Positions 15,489 through 24,129 of a DNA stretch of 49,017 bases are shown piece after piece (position 1 is the first letter of the stretch; each line of letters starts with the position of its first letter). The notes below the pieces were generated by a model. That model searched no databases and was not told the origin of the DNA. It worked only from the letters and a program-made list of their open reading frames with translations. Source of the stretch: Spirochaetaceae bacterium (GTDB taxonomy: Bacteria; Spirochaetota; Spirochaetia; SZUA-6; Bin103). A program made the translations under genes and the position numbers. The stretch lies in assembly GCA_028818385.1 (NCBI GenBank), contig JAPPNY010000084.1, positions 1 through 49,017 on the forward strand. Direction: 5' to 3'.

Positions 15489-16181
15489 GTGGCCGTACGA
15501 TTGAATCTGGTGGTCGAGGGACAGACCGAGGAGGCGTTCGTTCGTCAGATCCTGAAGCCGCATCTGGAGCAGTACCACGTCTGGCCGAGCGCACGTTGCA
15601 TCATGACCGGCCGGAAGCGCGGCGTCGCCAGCAAGGGTGGCATCGGCAGCTATGCACGTGCCAAACGGGACATCACCATGTGGATGAAGGAAGATCGGAA
15701 CGCCGACGCCCGGTTCACCACCATGTTCGACCTCTATCGCCTGCCCACGGACTTCCCAGGATACGAGCCGGCTCGCGATCTGTCTGATCCGTTCGAACGC
15801 GTAGAACATCTGCAAGACGCCCTGAGAGACGATCTGGAAGACGTGCGGTTCATCCCGTATATCCAGTTACACGAGTTCGAAGCGCTGCTACTCGCGGATC
15901 CACGGAAGCTCCAAGCGCGATTCAGCGAAAACGGCGCCGGCATTCAGGAGCTCGTAGAGCTCGTCTCCACGTACGATTCCCCCGAGCTGATCGACGACGG
16001 ATTCGACACCGCGCCTTCGAAACGCATCGCCGACCTGATACCGGAATACGCGGGCGCGAAAGTGTCCGCCGGCCCAATCGTCGCCAGGAATGTCGGCCTG
16101 CATGTCATTCGATCGAAATGCAGGCACTTTGGAAGATGGCTCGGTACGCTGGAGGGGCTCGCCGCCCACGGCACGCCGTGA
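15489..16181 (+). CDS. DUF4276 family protein, TOPRIM-like putative effector nuclease
   Basis: A 230-residue protein. LNLVVEGQTEEAFV at the N-terminus places Glu10 where the TOPRIM catalytic glutamate sits. The family hallmarks MFDLYRLPTDFPGY (Asp81) and YIQLHEFEALLLAD (residues 124-137) are both clear. DUF4276 proteins are usually encoded next to AAA ATPases, as here, and are thought to be metal-dependent nucleases or RNases. The start is GTG at 15489, directly after the ATPase stop with no gap, so the two are translationally coupled. The gene ends 25 bp before the second kinase-gene remnant. Confidence 0.85.
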   Translation: MAVRLNLVVEGQTEEAFVRQILKPHLEQYHVWPSARCIMTGRKRGVASKGGIGSYARAKRDITMWMKEDRNADARFTTMFDLYRLPTDFPGYEPARDLSDPFERVEHLQDALRDDLEDVRFIPYIQLHEFEALLLADPRKLQARFSENGAGIQELVELVSTYDSPELIDDGFDTAPSKRIADLIPEYAGAKVSAGPIVARNVGLHVIRSKCRHFGRWLGTLEGLAAHGTP

Positions 16182-16206
16182 GAGGCGGCGCAGGTGTTGC
16201 GAACGT

Positions 16207-16549
16207 CCCGACAGCCCTTACCTTACTACCGCCGCTACCGCAACCTCAAGCAGCATGTCTACGATGCGCAGATCTTCGAGCGCCGCCTGCCGACGTGGTG
16301 CTGTTCCACCTCACCGCCGACGACGAGGCGATCGGCCAGCGGATGACGGACGCCCCCCACGAGCACCAAGTGATCCGCCAGCCCGACATCGCCCGCATCA
16401 AGGAGCGCTTCGCCGATGAGGTGGAGAACTCCCTGTTCCGGAAGGTCGGCCGCGGCGTCACCATCGACACCATCGGCCGCACGCCGGAGCAGTCGCTGGA
16501 CGAGATCCTGCTCAAGTCCGAGCCGATGGTCACCAGGGTCGACTCTTAG
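16207..16549 (+). pseudogene. Degenerate 3' copy of the P-loop kinase gene
   Basis: This stretch repeats codons 101-208 of the kinase gene at 13567. A 5-base insertion near 16217 and a 1-base deletion near 16290 break the frame; after the deletion the frame reads DVVLFHLTADDEAIGQRMTDAPHEHQ and continues to SEPMVT, then diverges and stops at TAG (16547-16549). The N-terminal half with the P-loop is missing. It marks the right border of the ATPase-DUF4276 cassette and is a scar of duplication or insertion. Confidence 0.85.
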
Positions 16550-16604
16550 TAGCAACCCGCGAGATACCACCGCAGTTCAGCATCTCTCGACGCCGTGAGG
16601 TATG

Positions 16605-18755
16605 TCACTTGCCCAGATGTTCGTCGATCTGCCGGCGATCCTCCCGCTCCTCGTCAGGTGTGTAGGAGCCTGACCATAGCTCTCCATATAGCCTCAGCGC
16701 ATACTGCCCAGCTTCCGGAGTTACCTCTTCCTTGCTTGCCGCGAAGGCGAGCAACTTTAGTACCATGATGTCGTAAACGCGGTTGCGACCGCTTGACGGG
16801 GCCGACATCATCGCCCTCGCAGTCTGCTCGGCCTCAACACTTGCGCCCATCAAGAGCCATAGCTCTCCCCAGAATCTTAGCTCGTCTATGCCGAACTGAC
16901 CTCCATCCTCAAATCGGTCCGATGCGATGCGGAGAACCTCCGCTTCAATCATATCGTCGTATGCCGCCTTGCTCCCACGGTCACGATCTCTCTTTGTAGA
17001 TCGCTGGTGCATCAGTGCCCAAAGCGCCCGAGCACTGACACCTGAATGCCGCGCTTGATCTAACAGCCAGCCGTCACTCGGATCTCCATATTCGGCGACC
17101 GAGCGCCCCGCATACTCCGCGACCAATGAGTTCTCGGGATGACCAAGAAGATGCTCCCCCGTGAATCGGCAGTGAGCCCAAAGGCGCTCGGCAAGAGCCC
17201 GCACTTCGGCAGCGCCAACGGCACGGCCAAGTTCGTTCAGAAACGGGATCGATAGGAAAGCGACGAGGAACCAATGTGGCACTGCCGACTCAGCAGTGCT
17301 GAAAGACTCGACGTCATCCTCCGCATCCCACACGCTCAAGGCCAATGATCCGCACCGCGCCGAAACCCACTCGGTCAGGCTGAGATCCTCGCAAGATAGC
17401 GACAGCGCAAGGCCAAGCCCATTCATCCACTCCCGGTCTTGCCAGTGACTCCAATTCAAATGCAAGTGAGCTTGCACTAAGCGCTCCGCAATCTGCCTTT
17501 CGGTCTCTTCAAGTATACTACAAGCAATCTGCGTCGCTTGACTCGGCGCGTCGTCGCGGATCTCCCAGGCAACCTCTGCTAGATGGCGCGTCCAAGTCAT
17601 CCACGGCGACATCCGTAATCCCTCGCACCAGGAGACAAACAGCTCTTCCGACCACGACACCGTGCAGAGTTTCCCTAGCAATGCTGTACATGCACTCTCA
17701 AGTTGCTTGATCCTACACGGTATATCGTAGCCGTCATTCTGCGTCAGCACTTTCGGTCCACTCACTAGCAGCTCACCGACCCATCGAGCGCAGTCCCGTG
17801 GATCAAGTGCTGCCAGCTGGTCCACCAACTCGTGAATAACGCTTGCGGCTGCCGCGTCAAGGTCGTTCTCTGGATGCCTCAGCTCCGTCCTCCAGTTGTA
17901 GCGCTCTGTGCCGAGGCGATTTGATGTACGCAAGTCTTCATCCAGTCGATCCACTGTATACAACGTGTGCACGATGCCCAGTGCTATTAGCTCATCGCAT
18001 GACTCCTCGGCGATCCAATGCAAGGGCTTTCGATAGTCTTGCGGAGGCGCCTGATCAATCATGTAATTGGCCGCTCGCGCCCGTAACACCGGATGATTCA
18101 GCTCTTTGATAATGTCCTCAAAACGCTCCGGTCGAAGATCCAGGACCAACTCGATCAAATTGCTGGCCTGATCACGAATCACGGTGTGAACAAGACGAAA
18201 CCCATGCGTCTCCAGGTAATCGAAGGTTTCCACCATGCCCCGTTTTTCGATCTCCTCCTTGCAGATCCTGGCATCTCTATCTAGTCCTAAATAACGCGCA
18301 GTACGCATCGGATCAAGAACTTCGTCTCGATCGGCCAACTCCTTCAGCGCACTAATCGCAGCGTCCACAATGGCCTCAGTTTGTTTGCTGTTCCAACGAG
18401 CGCGTATAAGCTCGGCCGCCTGCCGGGCGTCAATCGATGCGACAGCCCATGCTGCTCGCAGTACCACCCTTGCCTCCGCTCCATCCAGAGATAGACCTCC
18501 CACGGCATCCAGAATCACTACTGCGACCGGGTCAATCATCTCACCTTTGAGCTCTCCATCAGATTCGAACCACCCCCTAATCTGCGCTACTAATCGCTTT
18601 CGATCGCTTGGGATAACATGCTTCTCGACGATCGGCTCAATCAACTCGTCAACCGACCGCCTTTCAAAGGGCGAATGACCGGATCCGAAGATCCGCCAGA
18701 CTGCACCCATCTCCTCGCGAGACAACGAGATATCAGACATGCTGCTACTCTCCAT
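16605..18755 (-). CDS. Large helical protein of unknown family, second gene of AT-rich island operon
   Basis: A 716-residue, acidic, almost entirely helix-forming protein. I see no Walker motif, nuclease motif, signal peptide or membrane segment. Repeated helix pairs such as VVLRAAWAVASIDARQAAELIRARW, AIVDAAISALKELADRDEVLDP and HPVLRARAANYMIDQ suggest a HEAT/TPR-like solenoid in the first half; the second half is tryptophan-rich (HLNWSHWQDREWMNG, ELRFWGELWLLMG). The start ATG at 18755 overlaps the upstream gene's TGA by one base (TGATG), so coupled translation is expected; a second ATG five codons in (18740) is an alternative. Codon use is AT-richer than in the rest of the window. A sensor or scaffold for the PLD-like partner is a guess from pairing alone. 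Confidence 0.75.
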   Translation of the reverse strand: MESSSMSDISLSREEMGAVWRIFGSGHSPFERRSVDELIEPIVEKHVIPSDRKRLVAQIRGWFESDGELKGEMIDPVAVVILDAVGGLSLDGAEARVVLRAAWAVASIDARQAAELIRARWNSKQTEAIVDAAISALKELADRDEVLDPMRTARYLGLDRDARICKEEIEKRGMVETFDYLETHGFRLVHTVIRDQASNLIELVLDLRPERFEDIIKELNHPVLRARAANYMIDQAPPQDYRKPLHWIAEESCDELIALGIVHTLYTVDRLDEDLRTSNRLGTERYNWRTELRHPENDLDAAAASVIHELVDQLAALDPRDCARWVGELLVSGPKVLTQNDGYDIPCRIKQLESACTALLGKLCTVSWSEELFVSWCEGLRMSPWMTWTRHLAEVAWEIRDDAPSQATQIACSILEETERQIAERLVQAHLHLNWSHWQDREWMNGLGLALSLSCEDLSLTEWVSARCGSLALSVWDAEDDVESFSTAESAVPHWFLVAFLSIPFLNELGRAVGAAEVRALAERLWAHCRFTGEHLLGHPENSLVAEYAGRSVAEYGDPSDGWLLDQARHSGVSARALWALMHQRSTKRDRDRGSKAAYDDMIEAEVLRIASDRFEDGGQFGIDELRFWGELWLLMGASVEAEQTARAMMSAPSSGRNRVYDIMVLKLLAFAASKEEVTPEAGQYALRLYGELWSGSYTPDEEREDRRQIDEHLGK

Positions 18756-20455
18756 CAGCCGATCTCTCTCACGAGATATCGTGCGGCTGCCGAGCCGATC
18801 GGCATGAACCACAGGACCTCGGCTTCCGCGCGATAGACTCCGTAAGGGAGTCGCGCAAACGTAACCCCGTGCTTGCTCCATCCGTTGAACGAGTTGGTGA
18901 TGATAATTTCACGGTCCGGTGTTATCAAGTAGCGATCATGAAACACGGGATCGTCGCCACCATGCTTAGAGAACGACCGAACACTGACATGGCTGGTTAC
19001 CATGCTTGGAATCCCGGACCACCAAGGTGGTCCAATCACGTTCCCCTTATGCGCGCACATGACTCGTAGTTCTCGACCCCTTGTGGCCGCGAACATATCG
19101 AGGTATAGCTTCGCCAGGTCCCCGCCAGGGGAGTGTTTCATGAAATACGGGTCAGCAAGATATATTGGTCCTTTCTGTTGGCGTTCTTGCCGTAGTACAG
19201 AGACCATATATTTCTGTGCGTCATCGAACTCAGAAGGTCCGAACCGCTCCAAATTGCCTTCCTTACGAGCGTTTCGATCTTGCTCATGCATCTGACGTTC
19301 GAGATTCAACTGCCGAATTCCTTTGTCTAGATCGGAGCTATCACTGTCCGATGAAACGCTGACTGCCGAGTCAATGCCGGCCGGCGAAATGGTATGAAAT
19401 AATCGCCGCTTACGGTCCCGAACCTGCAACGAAGGTCCGGAATCCAAATGCACGACTCCTCTTACTTCCATTATAAGAAAATACTCCATCAGATCGACGC
19501 ACTGTCCGTCTGTTGATCTGTACACGGCGAGTCCCGCGTGATCGACATCCGCTGGGAGCCGAACTATTGTTTGACCCGGCGTGATGGCAAATCCCTTACG
19601 AAGAACGTCGTCTCCACTGTGGCGCGCCCACACCATCGCGTGGTAGCGCTCATTTAGAATCTCTTCCGCCTCAAAATGGAGCCTCAGTGTCCCATCTCGG
19701 TGAGACTTCAGATCACAAGCAATCGCGTCGTGAGCACTCGCGACCATGAGGTTGCCTACGCGATCTGGGCGGCGGTGAAGCGGGAACCCTATAGATGCAA
19801 ATCGACGAGGTATCTTTGGCGGCAACGATTCGACTACATCCAACCAATGCTTGCGAGGGGCTTCTGTGAAGCTCCAGTACTCAGTCACCTCTGCACTGTA
19901 TCTCGAGAACGGGCTGACGACTGAGACTTCCGCGTGCGGCCGGCTATCGCGATATGCCCAGTGGGAGCGGGGCAGTGGGGCCAGAGAGTATCGAACATCC
20001 AACCCGTCGATCTCAAGCGCGCCTGAATTGAGGATTCGGTCGATGTGCTCCTGACACTGATCAAGTGGTGCGTCCATACTGAAAAGCCGAATGTCGTGTC
20101 CGAGGTCGTCACTGCTCCATGTCTCGCTCGGTGCGCCATCCCACGGGCCCAGCGAGTCCTGACGACGATGACGTATGAGCGTGAACATGTTGTGAACCTG
20201 ATCGCCCGGCCCGCACCACGCCAACACCGTCATGCGAGCGACTCGGGCCTGCATGGTGTCCGTCGCCACCGCGACACGAGCGGGTAGGACTAGGCTAATG
20301 CCTCGCTCGCGCGCCCATCGCTCTGCCTCGTCAAGCGTCACATACACGTTGCGGCCTTCCCGCCGCACGGCCAAGTGCTTCCGGTGGACATGCTGGCGTA
20401 CATAGGTCTCGCTCCTGTTCACGGCGCGAGCCAATTCTACAATCGTGAGTTCCAT
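18755..20455 (-). CDS. HTH + PLD-like phosphodiesterase protein, first gene of AT-rich island operon
   Basis: A 566-residue protein. Residues 1-56 form an excisionase/MerR-type helix-turn-helix (TIVELARAVNRSETYVRQHV...NVYVTLDEAERWARERG). The middle (about 60-370) is unrecognised. From about 440 a phospholipase D-like half follows: IYLADPYF, LRVMCAHKG, then FHDRYLIT (His506, Arg508) and ITNSFNGWSKHG (Asn521, Ser522, Asn524), the H-D-R variant of the HKD motif found in non-lipase PLD nucleases. ATG 20455 has AAGGAGG 4 nt before it and is preferred over an upstream ATG. No membrane segment is present. The HTH plus nearby inverted repeat suggest autoregulation or DNA targeting. It may belong with VPA1262-type proteins; I could not test this. 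Confidence 0.7.
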   Translation of the reverse strand: MELTIVELARAVNRSETYVRQHVHRKHLAVRREGRNVYVTLDEAERWARERGISLVLPARVAVATDTMQARVARMTVLAWCGPGDQVHNMFTLIRHRRQDSLGPWDGAPSETWSSDDLGHDIRLFSMDAPLDQCQEHIDRILNSGALEIDGLDVRYSLAPLPRSHWAYRDSRPHAEVSVVSPFSRYSAEVTEYWSFTEAPRKHWLDVVESLPPKIPRRFASIGFPLHRRPDRVGNLMVASAHDAIACDLKSHRDGTLRLHFEAEEILNERYHAMVWARHSGDDVLRKGFAITPGQTIVRLPADVDHAGLAVYRSTDGQCVDLMEYFLIMEVRGVVHLDSGPSLQVRDRKRRLFHTISPAGIDSAVSVSSDSDSSDLDKGIRQLNLERQMHEQDRNARKEGNLERFGPSEFDDAQKYMVSVLRQERQQKGPIYLADPYFMKHSPGGDLAKLYLDMFAATRGRELRVMCAHKGNVIGPPWWSGIPSMVTSHVSVRSFSKHGGDDPVFHDRYLITPDREIIITNSFNGWSKHGVTFARLPYGVYRAEAEVLWFMPIGSAAARYLVREIG

Positions 20456-20481
20456 TCTTCCTCCTTGTAACTCGTGCATGT

Positions 20482-20511
20482 AGCTTACAGACGTATGTTA
20501 CGAATCGTCAA
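20482..20511 (-). promoter_or_regulatory. Candidate promoter of the HTH-PLD operon
   Basis: On the minus strand TTGACG (20511-20506) and TAAGCT (20487-20482) are 18 bp apart, within an AT-rich stretch that contrasts with neighbouring DNA. The -10 is 26 nt upstream of the start codon, leaving space for the AAGGAGG site. Confidence 0.4.
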
Positions 20512-20516
20512 TACGT
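20491..20516. promoter_or_regulatory. Candidate operator: inverted repeat over the -35 region
   Basis: ACGTAT (20491-20496) and ATACGT (20511-20516) form a perfect inverted repeat with 14-bp spacing, overlapping the candidate -35 box of the HTH-PLD operon. An autoregulatory site for that protein's own HTH would fit, but the arms are short. Confidence 0.3.
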
Positions 20517-20519
20517 TGA

Positions 20520-20816
20520 TGAAGAATTGTTAATTAATTTGCTGTAATATAAATAGTCGACTCGTGCACTTCACGGCTAGATTGGCACATCCCGGATGGG
20601 ACGGCGTCAGCCACTCATGGAGCGGGCACGAGGTGCGTCTCTCTGCCACCTCCTGACCGCGGTCCGACATCGCGGCGACCGCTGCGATGGTCAGACCTTC
20701 CTACCCTGTCGCTGCCTCGTGGGCGAAGGTGTAGACCCCCCTCGCGTCCTACTGACCGTAACGGTGGGCGATTACCGCTCCCGCGCGCGCTGTAAAGCCG
20801 GTCGCCCCGTCCCGGT
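20520..20816. other. Gene-free border of the AT-rich island
   Basis: The first 60 bases (to about 20575) are strongly AT-rich (ATTGTTAATTAATTTGC and neighbours), after which composition returns abruptly to the GC-rich background. No coding region, tRNA fragment or terminal repeat was found. The switch near 20575 is the likely right border of the acquired segment. Confidence 0.45.
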
Positions 20817-22020
20817 TCACACCACCTCGATGGAGAGCACCGCGCGCCTGATCGCCTGCTTTGGCAGGCCGTGGGTGCCTATGTCGCGGGTGAAGTCGGA
20901 GGCCGAGTAGATCACGTGCAGCCTGCCGTCGCGCTGCATGGTCGAGGTGTACGAGCAGCCGGGGCCGGTATGGAAGCAGAACGGCGGCTCCCAGTGGCGG
21001 CCGGTGCCGTCCAGGCTGAGCATCACGTGGGTGACCTGCGGCTGGCCGTAGGAGCCGCGCCCGGACGCGCAGGCCAGGACGCCGTTCGGCAGCACCTGCA
21101 GCCGCGGCTTCACCGCCGGCCAGCCGATCGGCTCCGGCGCGGCCCAGGTGCGCCCGCCGTCGCGCGAGCGTGACTGCCACAGCGGGGAGTCCGATCCCGT
21201 GCGCATCACGCACAGGATGTCGCCGTTCGGCAGGACGCGCAGATCCGCCTCGTCGAACCCCTCGTCCACGGCGCGGTCGCTGACCCCGTACACCGGCTCG
21301 ATCTTCTCCGGGTCGAACTCTTCCACCAGCTCCCATGACCTGCCGGCGTCGCTCGACCGCACGATGAAACACGCCGAAGCGGTACACCCAGACCGTGCCG
21401 TTCGGCCGGCGGATCCACTCCGACTCCGGCAGGATCTTCGCCCACTCCATCGCCGCCAGCAGGTCGCCGCCGGGAAGCTCCAGGATCGTCGAGTAGACCT
21501 GGTAGGACGCCCGGCCCCACGTCATCCCGGACACCTTGAACGGCACGGTCTCCAGCAGCCGGCCGTCGCGCGAGGCGCGCTGGAACCGGAACGTCGGGTC
21601 GTCCTGCTGGAACTGCACGTGCATGTGGCTCTCGGACCGGTCGTAGCCGACGTCGTGCTGGAGCTGGGTGTTGTGGCCGATGTGCACGATCGTGCCGTCG
21701 CGCAGGTAGCCGAGCGAGGTGCTGAAGGTGTCGCTGATCCGCCCCGACACCGGATCGCGCGACAGCAGCTCAAAGTCGTCCGGCGCCGGGTGCCAGGTGT
21801 CGCCGTCGTCGCACGACTCGATGACGTTGACCGGATCCTCGGCGGCCACGTGCTCGCCGCCGTGCCGGGAGCGCGAGTAGAACAGGATCAGCCGGCCGTC
21901 CAGCTCCAGGAGGCAGGGAAAGTTGACGATCTCGCCCGCGTCCTCGACCCAGGTGTCGATGCGCTCGACACGCACCGAAACCGTCCTTCCGTCCCGTCGA
22001 TAGGTCGCCTCCGTGATCAT
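20817..22020 (-). pseudogene. Sialidase/BNR-type protein gene with a frameshift
   Basis: From ATG at 22020 (GGAGG 7 nt before it) the frame runs to about 21366 with an Asp box SCDDGDTW. It must then shift by one base to continue with SSDAGRSW and SRDGGRTW and end in RRAVLSIEVV at 20817. At the break the minus strand reads GTGTTTCATCGTG, one base (probably the C) more than a continuous frame would need. Joined, the product is about 400 residues, the normal length of this family, and nothing else is missing. It is either a recent pseudogene or a sequencing/assembly error. It lies 13 bp downstream of the alpha/beta hydrolase gene in the same direction, so the pair was probably an operon for an acylated glycan. 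Confidence 0.8.
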
Positions 22021-22033
22021 TCGCCTGCCTCCT

Positions 22034-22999
22034 TTACAGCCAGCGCTTGAACCATTCCACGGCCCACTCGAAGTACTGCATGGTGAACACGTGGTGGCCG
22101 GGCGGCCGGTGCACGAGGAACCGCTCCGGCACGCCGGCACGCTCGTACACGCCGCTCACGTAGTCGACGAACTCGTCGACGCCGTCGGCGGGCATGTCCT
22201 CGTCTTCCAGCGGCGCCACCATCATGAACGGGCGCGGGGCGACCGCCGCCGCGATCAGTTGCGGGTGGTCGAAGTAGCGCAGCATGTGCGGGACGAAGCA
22301 GAACGAGGAGTGGCGCCACACCAGGCCGTGGTCGATGTTCGCCCGCAGGGTCCCCAGCCCGCCGGCGATCGGCGCCGCCGTCTTCACCCAGGGGGCGGCC
22401 ACCATCCCCAGCCACGACGTCCAGCCGCCCAGCGACATGCCGGTGAGCCCGATGCGGCCGGAGTCGACGCCGTCCAGCGCGCCGAGTACGCGCGTGGCGC
22501 GCACCGCCTCGTCGGCGATCACGGCCACCTGCGACCGCCCGAACGGCAGCAGCAGCCGCTGCTCCTCCTCCCACGCTTCCACGGTGCCGCGCCGCGCCGC
22601 CGCCCCCTTCGGGGTGAACGTCAGCACCGCGAAGCCGCGGCGCGCCATCTCACGCCCCCAGCCGTACAGGGGGCCCTTGTGCGGGGTCTTGCGGTGGTAC
22701 TCCGGATGCGCCACGTCCTCCGCCGTGCTGGCGGTGCCGTTCGTGCAGATCACGCCGGGCAGCGTCCCGGCAGGCGTGGCCGGCAGGATGGAGATGGCGT
22801 GCACGGATTCGCCCAGGCAGTTGCGGAAGGTCAGCCGGGTCAGCGCCAGGCCGTCCTCAACCACGGTGGCGGCGGCGGTGAAGTCCACCTGATCCGGGAT
22901 CACGTCCAGACCGATCAACTCCCGGAACCTGGCCGGGACCTCCTCCAAAGGCAGCGGACTGGGAAACGCCGGCTCGATGCCGGCCATGCGTGACGCCAT
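22034..22999 (-). CDS. Alpha/beta hydrolase, dienelactone hydrolase/acetyl esterase-like
   Basis: A 321-residue hydrolase with the nucleophile elbow GMSLGG (Ser189), an acidic candidate in APLEDEDMPADG and the catalytic histidine in RPPGHHVF near the C-terminus. PGVICTNGTA supplies the oxyanion-hole region. This is the family of acetyl xylan esterase/dienelactone hydrolase-like proteins. No signal peptide is seen. The start is ATG at 22999, with a second ATG at 22987 as alternative; no SD is present, and TATACT lies 7 nt upstream of 22999, which favours a leaderless start there. The following sialidase-like gene suggests action on an ester of the same substrate. Confidence 0.75.
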   Translation of the reverse strand: MASRMAGIEPAFPSPLPLEEVPARFRELIGLDVIPDQVDFTAAATVVEDGLALTRLTFRNCLGESVHAISILPATPAGTLPGVICTNGTASTAEDVAHPEYHRKTPHKGPLYGWGREMARRGFAVLTFTPKGAAARRGTVEAWEEEQRLLLPFGRSQVAVIADEAVRATRVLGALDGVDSGRIGLTGMSLGGWTSWLGMVAAPWVKTAAPIAGGLGTLRANIDHGLVWRHSSFCFVPHMLRYFDHPQLIAAAVAPRPFMMVAPLEDEDMPADGVDEFVDYVSGVYERAGVPERFLVHRPPGHHVFTMQYFEWAVEWFKRWL

Positions 23000-23006
23000 C
23001 GGTCGA

Positions 23007-23012
23007 AGTATA
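23007..23012 (-). promoter_or_regulatory. Candidate -10 box for a leaderless start
   Basis: TATACT on the minus strand, 7 nt before the ATG at 22999, in a gene lacking a Shine-Dalgarno. No good -35 hexamer is visible at 16-18 bp. Confidence 0.45.
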
Positions 23013-23071
23013 CCCGGCTCGACCCTCCGCTTCGCCGGTAAGAAGGGCAGGCCGCGGGGTGTCCTGACCAC

Positions 23072-24061
23072 ATGCCTGTCTCGACCACCACACGCCGCGC
23101 GTCCGTCGCCTGCGCGATCCTGTTGCTTGCCGGAGGCCCCGCATGGGCGGCCGACGAATGCACTCCGTCCACGCAGCTCCCGGTCCCGGAAGAGGTTACC
23201 CAATCCCTCAACGGCATCCCCTTCCTGCTGCACCCCGGACAGCTTTCGCACGGCGGTCCGCCGCCCGACGGCATTCCGTCGATCGACCTGCCCACGTTCT
23301 CCAGCGTGAGCGACGCGGACGGCTGGCTGGAGCCGGACGACCTGCTGGTCGTGCTCACCCACAACGGGATCGAGCGCGGCTATCCGTTCCGGATCCTCAC
23401 CCACCACGAGATCGTCAACGACACGGTGGGCGGCGATCCGATCGTGGTCACGTACTGCCCGCTGTGCGGGTCCGGCATCGCCTACGAGCGCACCATCGAC
23501 TGCGAGCCGGTCGAGTTCGGCACCAGCGGGATGCTGTACAACTCCAACCTGGTCATGTACGACCGGCGGACGCGGTCGCTGTGGATGCAGATCGGCGGAC
23601 AGGCGGTGTTCGGCAGCATGAGCGGCCAGTGGCTGACCCCGGTCGCGGTCGACGTGGTGCGCTGGGGCGAGTGGAGCCCGCATCATCCCGACGCGGAGAT
23701 CCTGGACCGGGGAGGCGGGTACCGGGACTACAGTTACGATCCGTACGAGGGGTACGACACCGACTACTCCGTCTGGTTCCCGGTGCAGAACGTCGAGGAC
23801 GGACGCTTCCACCCCAAGGCGGTGATCTTCGGCATCGAGGCCGGCGGCATCCACAAGGCCTACTTCGAGGACGCCGTCATCCAGAACGCACCGTTCGAAG
23901 ACGCTGTCGGGGACACCGTGATCCGCGTAGAGCGCGACGCCGCGGGGCTGGTCACCTTCACCGACCTGGCCGACGGCAGCGTGCTGGCCAAGGAGCGCGA
24001 CTTCTGGTTCGCCTGGTACGCGTTCTACCCCGACACCGAGATGTACGCACCGGCGGAGTAG
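23072..24061 (+). CDS. DUF3179 domain-containing secreted protein
   Basis: A 329-residue protein with an N-terminal signal peptide (RRASVACAILLLAGGPAWAADE). The DUF3179 signature is clear: DDLLVVLTHNGIERGYPFRILTHHEIVNDTVGG, then VTYCPLCGSGIAYERT with a Cys-x-x-Cys pair, then LYNSNLVMYDRRTRSLWMQIGGQAVFG. The family is widespread in marine and halophilic prokaryotes; its function is unknown. It is transcribed divergently from the hydrolase gene and stands alone. No strong Shine-Dalgarno is visible. The Cys pair could bind a metal or form a disulfide in the periplasm; this is speculation. Confidence 0.87.
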   Translation: MPVSTTTRRASVACAILLLAGGPAWAADECTPSTQLPVPEEVTQSLNGIPFLLHPGQLSHGGPPPDGIPSIDLPTFSSVSDADGWLEPDDLLVVLTHNGIERGYPFRILTHHEIVNDTVGGDPIVVTYCPLCGSGIAYERTIDCEPVEFGTSGMLYNSNLVMYDRRTRSLWMQIGGQAVFGSMSGQWLTPVAVDVVRWGEWSPHHPDAEILDRGGGYRDYSYDPYEGYDTDYSVWFPVQNVEDGRFHPKAVIFGIEAGGIHKAYFEDAVIQNAPFEDAVGDTVIRVERDAAGLVTFTDLADGSVLAKERDFWFAWYAFYPDTEMYAPAE

Positions 24062-24129
24062 CGCGATCGCCGGGACCCCATGCGGTCCATAGTGCTCAAG
24101 TCGCGATTGCCGCCTGACGATCCATAGAT

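Noticed and set aside
20025..20040. 16-base match (CTGAATTGAGGATTCG) between the HTH-PLD gene and the extreme right end of the window (about 48998-49015)
   Set aside because: A single match of this length in 49 kb is not improbable enough; flanks do not match, so no attachment-site or repeat claim is made.
563..22020. A sialic acid (nan) catabolic pathway based on two sialidase-like genes and DapA-type lyases
   Set aside because: No NanK, NanE, NagA/B or sialic-acid transporter signature is present; Asp-box propellers have many substrates, and the DapA-type proteins are closer to KdgD or atypical.
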